From positions 1,116,001 to 1,180,000 of the forward strand of contig OZ246975.1 in assembly GCA_965232485.1 (NCBI GenBank): DNA of 64,000 nucleotides. Reading direction: 5' to 3'. The notes beneath the pieces were generated by a model. That model did no database searches. It had not been told where the DNA came from and worked only from the letters and a program-made list of their open reading frames with translations. Position 1 is the first letter of the stretch. Every line of letters begins with the position of its first letter. Made by a program: the position numbers and the translations under genes. Shown one piece after another: positions 59,061-64,000 of the stretch. This DNA is from VXPQ01 sp965232485 (GTDB lineage Bacteria; Bacteroidota; Rhodothermia; Rhodothermales; VXPQ01).

Positions 59061-59615
59061 CTAATTCTGCTGGCGCTCGCTTTGAAACTGCCTTATTTCG
59101 TCGCGGAGCTCGGCGGCTTTCTCGTAATTTTCTTCCTTCACGGCCATATCAAGCTGATGCTCCATTTGCTCCAGCCGGGTCATGGCGGCGGGCGCCTCCG
59201 TGCGTTCCGTGCGTATGCTGGCGTCTTGCATTACGTCGGGAGCCACATAGATGGGCGCTCCGACGCGGACGGCAAGCGCGACCGCATCGCTTGGACGAGA
59301 ATCCAGATGGGAAGACTTTCCGTTGTGGGTGTAGCGGATTTTGGCGAAAAACGTACCTTCCCGAAGCTCGTCGATAACGACTTCGGTCACCTCGGCCTTG
59401 ACCGTCTCCATCAAATCGCGCAGCAAATCGTGCGTCATGGGACGCGGCGGCTGAATCTTCTCCATTCCGAGCGCAATGGCCTGCGCCTCGAACGTCCCGA
59501 TGATGATCGGCAACTTGCGATCCCCGGACGCCTCGCCCAGAATAAGCGCATAGGCGGAGCCCCCGCTTGCAGGGGTAGTGGAAAGCCCAATGATATCTAC
59601 CTTAACGTATTTCAT
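59061..59615 (-). CDS. Bifunctional nuclease family protein (DUF151) with UVR motif
   Basis: This is a 184-residue protein. The DUF151/BFN domain covers about 1-135 (VKVDIIGLSTTP, LPIIIGTFEAQAIALGMEKIQPPRPMTHDLL, SSHLDSRPSDAVALAVRVGAPIYV). A C-terminal UvrB/UvrC-type motif (about 148-180, LEQMEHQLDMAVKEENYEKAAELRDEIR) follows. This fusion is common in Bacteroidota. DUF151 proteins have been reported as RNase/DNases in plants; bacterial role is less clear. Confidence 0.9.
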   Translation of the reverse strand: MKYVKVDIIGLSTTPASGGSAYALILGEASGDRKLPIIIGTFEAQAIALGMEKIQPPRPMTHDLLRDLMETVKAEVTEVVIDELREGTFFAKIRYTHNGKSSHLDSRPSDAVALAVRVGAPIYVAPDVMQDASIRTERTEAPAAMTRLEQMEHQLDMAVKEENYEKAAELRDEIRQFQSERQQN

Positions 59616-59621
59616 GGTGTT

Positions 59622-60719
59622 TCATGCCGACAGCGCATTTTTTAACGCCATCATAAATGCCTTGTTCTCAACTTCCGTTCCGGCATTTACCCGAAGGAAA
59701 CCCTGCAACTCGGCGTATCCGGACATGGAGCGAACCAGTACGCCTTCCTCAAGAAAACGCGCTTTCAGGCGATCCGCATCCAGCGGCGTCCTGAAGAGTA
59801 CGAAATTCGTTTGAGACGGCACAACCTCCACGCCTTCCATGGCTGCAAGAGCCGAGGCGATCGCCAGACAATCCGCTCGAATGCGACGCGCCCGTTCGGC
59901 AATCATGTCCGGCCAGGAAGTGAGCAGGATGCGCGCCGCCGCGGAGGCCAGCGGATCGATCATGAACGGCGTCCTTGCCTTCCGCAGTTCGCGCAGCACG
60001 TCGGGATGGGCTATGAGAAAACCAAGTCGCAACCCGGCCAGGCCGCATGCCTTGGAAAAGGTGCGCAGCAAAATCAGGTTGGGATACTCGTCCATAAGCC
60101 GGAGCGCACTGCCTTCCTCCGAAAATTCCAGATACGCTTCATCCACCGCGACAAAGCCCTCCGAAGCGTCGGCCACCGCAGCAATCTCGTCCAGCGTCAT
60201 GGCCAGGCCCGTAGGATTGTTGGGCGTCGCAAGCACGATCAGCCCCGGACGCCGCCGCCTGGCCGCCGCCGCCAGCGCCTCCGTATCGAAGCGAAAGTCT
60301 TCCCGGCAAGGCACTTCGAACAGATCGCCGTCGTGCAGCAACGCCACCTTGGCGTAGAAAGAAAACAGGGGCCGCGGCAGGACCACGGGCGTACCGGGAC
60401 CGATCAACGAAAGGCCCAGCAACCCGACCAGGTCATTGGACCCGTTGCCCACGATAACCCCGGCGGGATCGCATCCTGCCCAGGCGGCGAACGTCTGCGC
60501 AAGCGGCTCCGCAAATTCGTCCGGATACCGATTAAACGAAATGCGCGCAAACGCCCGGAGCACCTCCTCCTTGACCTCGGGAGGAAGGTCGTACGGACTT
60601 TCGTTCTGATTTAATTTTACCGTGGTCGCCTCCGGGAGGCCCACCAGATACGGACTGCGGGCGCGAACCGCCGGACGAATGCGGCGGACGAGCTCATCCA
60701 TGCGGATTTGCGGACTCAT
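59622..60719 (-). CDS. hisC: Histidinol-phosphate aminotransferase
   Basis: This is a 365-residue PLP enzyme, fold type I: VKLNQNESPYDLPPEV, VGNGSNDLVGLLGLSLIG, LATPNNPTGLAMTLDE, VDEAYLEFSEEGSA, and the Schiff-base motif LLRTFSKACGLAGLRLGFLIA with K223; ends VRSMSGYAELQGFLRVNAGTEVENK. It transaminates imidazole-acetol phosphate in histidine synthesis. Start taken at ATG 60719 (26-nt overlap with hisD); ATG 60701 (8-nt overlap) is an equally good choice. Confidence 0.95.
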   Translation of the reverse strand: MSPQIRMDELVRRIRPAVRARSPYLVGLPEATTVKLNQNESPYDLPPEVKEEVLRAFARISFNRYPDEFAEPLAQTFAAWAGCDPAGVIVGNGSNDLVGLLGLSLIGPGTPVVLPRPLFSFYAKVALLHDGDLFEVPCREDFRFDTEALAAAARRRRPGLIVLATPNNPTGLAMTLDEIAAVADASEGFVAVDEAYLEFSEEGSALRLMDEYPNLILLRTFSKACGLAGLRLGFLIAHPDVLRELRKARTPFMIDPLASAAARILLTSWPDMIAERARRIRADCLAIASALAAMEGVEVVPSQTNFVLFRTPLDADRLKARFLEEGVLVRSMSGYAELQGFLRVNAGTEVENKAFMMALKNALSA

Positions 60720-62037
60720 CCTCTTGCCTGTTCGATGCGCTGCGTGCGGAAATATCTCCTGCCAACCGGACCTCCACGGCGCGAGCATGCGCCTCCAGCC
60801 CCTCTGCCCTCGCAAACGCAGCAATGCGCGAAGCAGTTCTTGCAAGCCGCGTTTCGGTCCAGGCAATAACGGACTGCCGGCGCACAAAATCCTCGACGCC
60901 CAGCGCCGAAGCATGCCGCGCCGTGCCGCCGGTAGGAAGAACATGGTTCGGTCCGGCGAAATAATCGCCTACCGGTTCTGGCGAAAACGGCCCCAGAAAA
61001 ATGGCGCCTGCGTGGCGGATGCGGGGCAAAACAGACGCCGGATCCCGGGTCAATACTTCAAGGTGCTCGGGAGCCAGTTCGTTCACGACCTGAATGGCCT
61101 CGTCCAGCGTATCGGTCACGATGCACGCGCCATACTCGGCAAGCGAGGCCTCCGCGACGGCGCGACGCGGCAAGGACGCCGTCATTTCGGCGGCATGGCC
61201 CCGGACCGCTTCCGCGAGCGCGGCGTCCGGCGTCGTCAACACCGCCGAAGCCCGGGGGTCATGCTCGGCCTGCGCAAGCAAATCGGCCGCCGCAAAACGC
61301 GGATCGGCGGAAGAATCCGCCAGCACGACGATTTCGCTTGGACCGGCCACCGAATCAATATCCACCAGGCCGTAAACCTGCTTCTTGGCGGTCGCTACGT
61401 AGACATTGCCGGGCCCCGCGATCTTGTCGACGCGCGGCGCGGTTTCCGTCCCGAAGGCAAACATGGCGATAGCCTGCGCGCCTCCCGCAACGAACACATG
61501 GTCCACGCCAAGCATATGGGCCGCGGCCAACACAAGCGGATGCGGCAATCCGTCCGGCCCGGGCGGCGAGGCGAGATACAGATGTTCAACGCCCGCAACC
61601 TGCGCCGGAATGACATTCATCAGTACGCTGGACGGATACGCCGCCGTACCGCCGGGCGCATACACTCCGACCCGTTCCACAGGCGCATAGCGTTGCCCCA
61701 AACCAGCGCCGTCCTCTTCCGTTTCGAACCACGACGCCCGCCGTTGTTTTTCGTGAAAACGCCGGATATTGTCCGCCGCTTCGGAAAGAATGCCGCGCAA
61801 CGAATCGCTCAGGCCGGCATGCGCCTCGGCAAGCCGCCCGATATCCACAAGCAACGAGGCCGGACGCACGCCATCGAACCGTTCCGTACAGTCGAGTACG
61901 GCCGCATCGCCCCCTGAACGGACTTCTTCCAGAATACGGCGCACCGCCCCCTCGATCCGGTCGTCGAACACGGCGCGCCGGGAAAAAAGGCGTTCCAGTT
62001 TTTCCTGGCGCCTGGCGAAAGGTACGACAGGAAGCAT
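60694..62037 (-). CDS. hisD: Histidinol dehydrogenase
   Basis: This is a 447-residue enzyme oxidising histidinol to histidine in two NAD+ steps. Motifs: QRYAPVERVGVYAPGGTAAYPSSVLMNVIPAQVAGV, FVAGGAQAIAMFAFGTE, KIAGPGNVYVATAKKQVYG, GPSEIVVLADSSADP, LLAQAEHDPRASAVL (zinc ligands Q/H), NELAPEHLEVL and GDYFAGPNHVLPTGGTARHASAL. The ATG at 62037 (MLPVVPFARR) gives the normal length; the frame upstream crosses a terminator. The order hisD-hisC is that of many his operons; hisG is not upstream here. Confidence 0.95.
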   Translation of the reverse strand: MLPVVPFARRQEKLERLFSRRAVFDDRIEGAVRRILEEVRSGGDAAVLDCTERFDGVRPASLLVDIGRLAEAHAGLSDSLRGILSEAADNIRRFHEKQRRASWFETEEDGAGLGQRYAPVERVGVYAPGGTAAYPSSVLMNVIPAQVAGVEHLYLASPPGPDGLPHPLVLAAAHMLGVDHVFVAGGAQAIAMFAFGTETAPRVDKIAGPGNVYVATAKKQVYGLVDIDSVAGPSEIVVLADSSADPRFAAADLLAQAEHDPRASAVLTTPDAALAEAVRGHAAEMTASLPRRAVAEASLAEYGACIVTDTLDEAIQVVNELAPEHLEVLTRDPASVLPRIRHAGAIFLGPFSPEPVGDYFAGPNHVLPTGGTARHASALGVEDFVRRQSVIAWTETRLARTASRIAAFARAEGLEAHARAVEVRLAGDISARSASNRQEDESANPHG

Positions 62038-62119
62038 GCCGAGAAGCAAAAAATAGCGCAAGCGCAAAGCGAGCGACGCTGGAATCGCCTCGCCCGGCCG
62101 ACGCCTGGCGCCTGTAAAG

Positions 62120-62155
62120 GCAAAAGCCCTGCCGGTCCGGACGACAGGGCTTGCC
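62120..62155 (-). terminator. Intrinsic terminator between the DUF3276 gene and hisD
   Basis: On the minus strand AAGCCCTG and CAGGGCTT form an 8-bp stem (62145-62152 with 62124-62131) around a 13-nt loop, with GGC/GCC beyond, and the 3' arm runs into TTTT then GCC. It would end the transcript of the upstream gene, or act as an attenuator ahead of hisD. No histidine-rich leader peptide is visible. Confidence 0.6.
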
Positions 62156-62178
62156 ATGCAAAAACGGTTCCGCCCGCG

Positions 62179-62541
62179 TTAGCGGTAGTCTGGACCGTCC
62201 GGGGAATGTCCCCGGTCGTCGTCGATGCTGGTCAGCTCCGGCAAATTGCGAAACTCGTAACCCGGCAGCCGCTCGTCCACGACATGCTTCACGACATCGT
62301 GCAATGCCGTAATGAATTTGCCGAAATCTTCCTTGTAGAGGAAAACTTTGTGCTTCTCGTGCCGGCTTTCCGAAACGCGTTTGCTCTCCGTAATGGTTAC
62401 GAAGAAATCTTCGCCTGACCGCGTCGTCTTGACGTCAAAGTAATAGGTTCGTTTCCCTGCGGGGACGCGCCTTGAATAAATTTCATCGCGGTACGAATGC
62501 TGCGGCTGGTCGCCGTGTCCATTCAACTCGTCGTTCGTCAC
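62179..62541 (-). CDS. PUR-family DNA/RNA-binding protein (DUF3276)
   Basis: This is a 120-residue protein. RDEIYSRRVPAGKRTYYFDVKTTRSGEDFFVTITESKR and HKVFLYKEDFGKFITALHDVVKHV are the single PUR repeat (beta-beta-beta-beta-alpha) found in Bacteroidota DUF3276 proteins. The acidic tail (ELTSIDDDRGHSPDGPDYR) is species-specific. PUR proteins bind purine-rich nucleic acid; the physiological role here is unknown. A terminator follows it. Confidence 0.92.
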   Translation of the reverse strand: MTNDELNGHGDQPQHSYRDEIYSRRVPAGKRTYYFDVKTTRSGEDFFVTITESKRVSESRHEKHKVFLYKEDFGKFITALHDVVKHVVDERLPGYEFRNLPELTSIDDDRGHSPDGPDYR

Positions 62542-62714
62542 GTGCTCTGCGTACGTTTATGTTTGGAAGGTTTTGAGGGTGATGGCAGGCGCGGGGACGT
62601 AACCAGGGCCCCGCGCGCATACGGGATGGACCGTGCGAAAAGCCCATCCTTATAATATACGGCTTTCTACAACAAGAGGCAATTTTTTGTGTTCCCACGC
62701 CCTGCGCGGCATGG

Positions 62715-63386
62715 CTACGTCGCCCGATCTCCTTCGCGAGCCACGTCGAATGCAACCCGACGCGCCAGGTCGAAAGAATATCCCCGGCGCAGGAGATAAT
62801 CGCAAACTTTTCTGGTTCGCTTCATGTCGTCCGGCTCGCTCGACAGGCGCCGCCACCGCGCTCGTCCCATTTCCGCCGCGCGATCCGCAAGCGCATCCTC
62901 TTCGCAAAAAACCTTGCCCAGCGCTTCGTCGAGCGCGGCGGGCGCTACGCCTTTTTTCGACAGGTCGGCGCGAACGCGCGCGGGCCCATGCCCTTCCCGC
63001 CGAAACCGGCGTTCGGCGTACGCCTCTGCAAACGCCCGGTCGTCCAGCAGACCCATTGTTTCAAGATGTCCAACCGCCTCGTCCGCCACTTCGTCCGAAT
63101 ACGTCTTCTGCAACCGGCGGCGAACCTCCGCAACCGTCCGATCGCAATACGTCACATAGCGCAAAGCGGCCGCGCGCGCCTTCCAGACCAGGTCCCGGCG
63201 GACCATCCGCTCCTGTTCCTCGACGCCGAGCGATTTCCCCTTCGCCAATCCGAATTCAAGCGCCACGTCCTGATGCAGGGAAAACGCAAACCGGTCGTCG
63301 ATATGGACCGAAATACGGTCGGGAGATCGGTTTACCGCCTGCAACGACGTAATGCGGCCCGGTTGAAAGTCGATGTCTTTTTTCAT
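62715..63386 (-). CDS. recX: Regulatory protein RecX
   Basis: This is a 223-residue protein with three-helix RecX repeats: ALRYVTYCDRTVAEVRRRLQKTYSDEVADEAVGHLETMGLLDDRAFAEAYAERRFRREGHGPARVRADLSKKGVAPAALDEAL, then a C-terminal repeat (VCDYLLRRGYSFDLARRVAFDV). The N-terminal 60 residues form a small beta domain (RISVHIDDRFAFSLHQDVALEFGL) usual in Bacteroidota RecX. It binds RecA filaments and limits their activity. The ATG at 63386 is chosen; the upstream extension is Arg-rich shadow. No recA nearby. Confidence 0.92.
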   Translation of the reverse strand: MKKDIDFQPGRITSLQAVNRSPDRISVHIDDRFAFSLHQDVALEFGLAKGKSLGVEEQERMVRRDLVWKARAAALRYVTYCDRTVAEVRRRLQKTYSDEVADEAVGHLETMGLLDDRAFAEAYAERRFRREGHGPARVRADLSKKGVAPAALDEALGKVFCEEDALADRAAEMGRARWRRLSSEPDDMKRTRKVCDYLLRRGYSFDLARRVAFDVAREGDRAT

Positions 63387-63411
63387 CAGACTCCGCTCTT
63401 CAAGGAATGTA

Positions 63412-64000
63412 TTACTGCGACGACGGGGTCGGCTCCCCGGCCTGATCCACCTGCACATGCACCGAATCGACCGAAATCGCCGCAAAAACGCCTATGCCTC
63501 CCGTCACGCTGGAAACAGGTTCGCGCCGATCCGGATCATCCCGACTGGCGGCGAACCGGGCGTAATCCGCCCCGGACCGCACCAGCGAAACGCGCAAGCC
63601 ATGTTCCGGCAAGGGATCGTTTTCCCCGGGTACGCTGACGGCGTATACCCCGGTCCAGGACCTGCCCGGCCCTTCGGTTTGCCGTGCTTGCTCCGTAAAT
63701 ATATCGTCGGAACGCAGAAACAGATCCACGATGGGGGAAGAAAACGTGGTGAACGGCTGCAATTGCGCCCGCACCCAGAATTCTTCCGAAAACGCCCCTT
63801 CTTCCGGCGCAACCCATTCGATCGTGGCCTCAATGGGATAAATGTACCCGGTATAGGCGCCCGTCGCCAGCGTATCCGACAACGCCAGCGAGTCAAGCAG
63901 CACCGCCGAAACCGGCTCCAGCGGCGCTTTCAGCGATACGTTGCGGATTTCTATTTCGGGCGGAACATGCCCGAACGCAGTCACCAGGGTCTCCCGCCAA
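63412..64000 (-). CDS. Partial protein of unknown function (C-terminus; 5' end beyond the window)
   Basis: The open frame enters from the right edge (first codons visible WRETLVTAFGHVPPE) and ends at 63412 after about 195 residues (…GEPTPSSQ). It is beta-rich with regular strand spacing (IEIRNVSLKAPLEPVSAVLLDSLALS, TGYIYPIEATIEWVAPEEGAF, SWTGVYAVSVPGEND), consistent with an extracytoplasmic Ig-like or jelly-roll domain. Family not recognised. The ATG shown by the frame within the window is not necessarily the start. Confidence 0.6.
   Translation of the reverse strand, partial: WRETLVTAFGHVPPEIEIRNVSLKAPLEPVSAVLLDSLALSDTLATGAYTGYIYPIEATIEWVAPEEGAFSEEFWVRAQLQPFTTFSSPIVDLFLRSDDIFTEQARQTEGPGRSWTGVYAVSVPGENDPLPEHGLRVSLVRSGADYARFAASRDDPDRREPVSSVTGGIGVFAAISVDSVHVQVDQAGEPTPSSQ

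Overview
The window reads as chromosome from a GC-rich (about 58-60%) member of the Bacteroidota/Rhodothermota. Evidence: a PUR-like DUF3276 protein, a DUF151 bifunctional nuclease with a UVR tail, bacillithiol enzymes BshB1 and BshC, BamD, several TPR lipoproteins, weak or absent Shine-Dalgarno sequences and a type I sulfatase glycan cluster. The lineage is inferred from gene content only. Every convincing gene except glgP (and perhaps one 38-residue remnant) lies on the minus strand, so transcription runs from high to low coordinates. One tRNA (Ala, GGC anticodon) is present. No rRNA or CRISPR array was seen.

Region by region. (1) 1-8602: an operon-like envelope cluster: a secreted protein, two ExbD-like proteins, a TonB-like anchored protein, a TPR lipoprotein, a large usher-like outer-membrane protein, a MotA/TolQ/ExbB-like channel protein and a GIY-YIG-domain protein. 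Together they look like a dedicated inner-membrane motor coupled to an outer-membrane barrel. (2) 8603-9320: intergenic DNA, tRNA-Ala and two pairs of AT-rich palindromes. (3) 9321-20063: a carbohydrate cluster with MFS sugar porter, secreted GH-A hydrolase, 1170-residue protein of unknown family, KDPG-type aldolase, sulfatase, SDR and FAH-family hydrolase. The last two fit the non-phosphorylated L-fuconate route. (4) 20185-46149: mostly housekeeping: valS, aroC, an HtrA-like protease, plsC-like, thioredoxins, a GT4, prmC, glgP, nhaC-like, nadD, bamD, an LpoA-like protein, guaA, gcvH, accC, accB, efp, bshB1 and leuS. Two copies of a 255-bp MITE and two related solo ends are scattered through it. 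(5) 46150-57384: an accessory island. (6) 57385-64000: bshC, bifunctional nuclease, hisC, hisD, DUF3276, recX and a partial secreted protein.

The island is the most unusual part. It starts with a 20/21-bp minisatellite and a pair of 15-bp palindromes. Next come a beheaded DUF1156-type methylase remnant, a PD-(D/E)XK-like protein and an AAA/ABC-type ATPase overlapping by 4 nt, and a very AT-rich spacer. After these lies a two-gene unit: an 812-residue protein of unknown function and a 1405-residue DEAH helicase with a C-terminal DUF1998/MrfA-like cysteine cluster, overlapping by 8 nt. A perfect 41-bp direct repeat flanks this two-gene unit, and one copy is the 3' end of a neighbouring secreted NTF2-like gene, which is what site-specific integration would leave. 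The 812-residue partner ends in an Ig-like domain followed by a segment resembling archaeal/eukaryotic ribosomal protein eL13. I regard this pair as the best candidate for an undescribed system. To its right the DNA is a graveyard: an NYN-domain gene with an in-frame stop and lost C-terminus, a P-loop fragment copied from the ATPase, an internally deleted copy of the NTF2-like gene, and another palindrome pair.

Limits: all family calls are from reading motifs by eye. No database search was run, and the defence role of the island is inferred.
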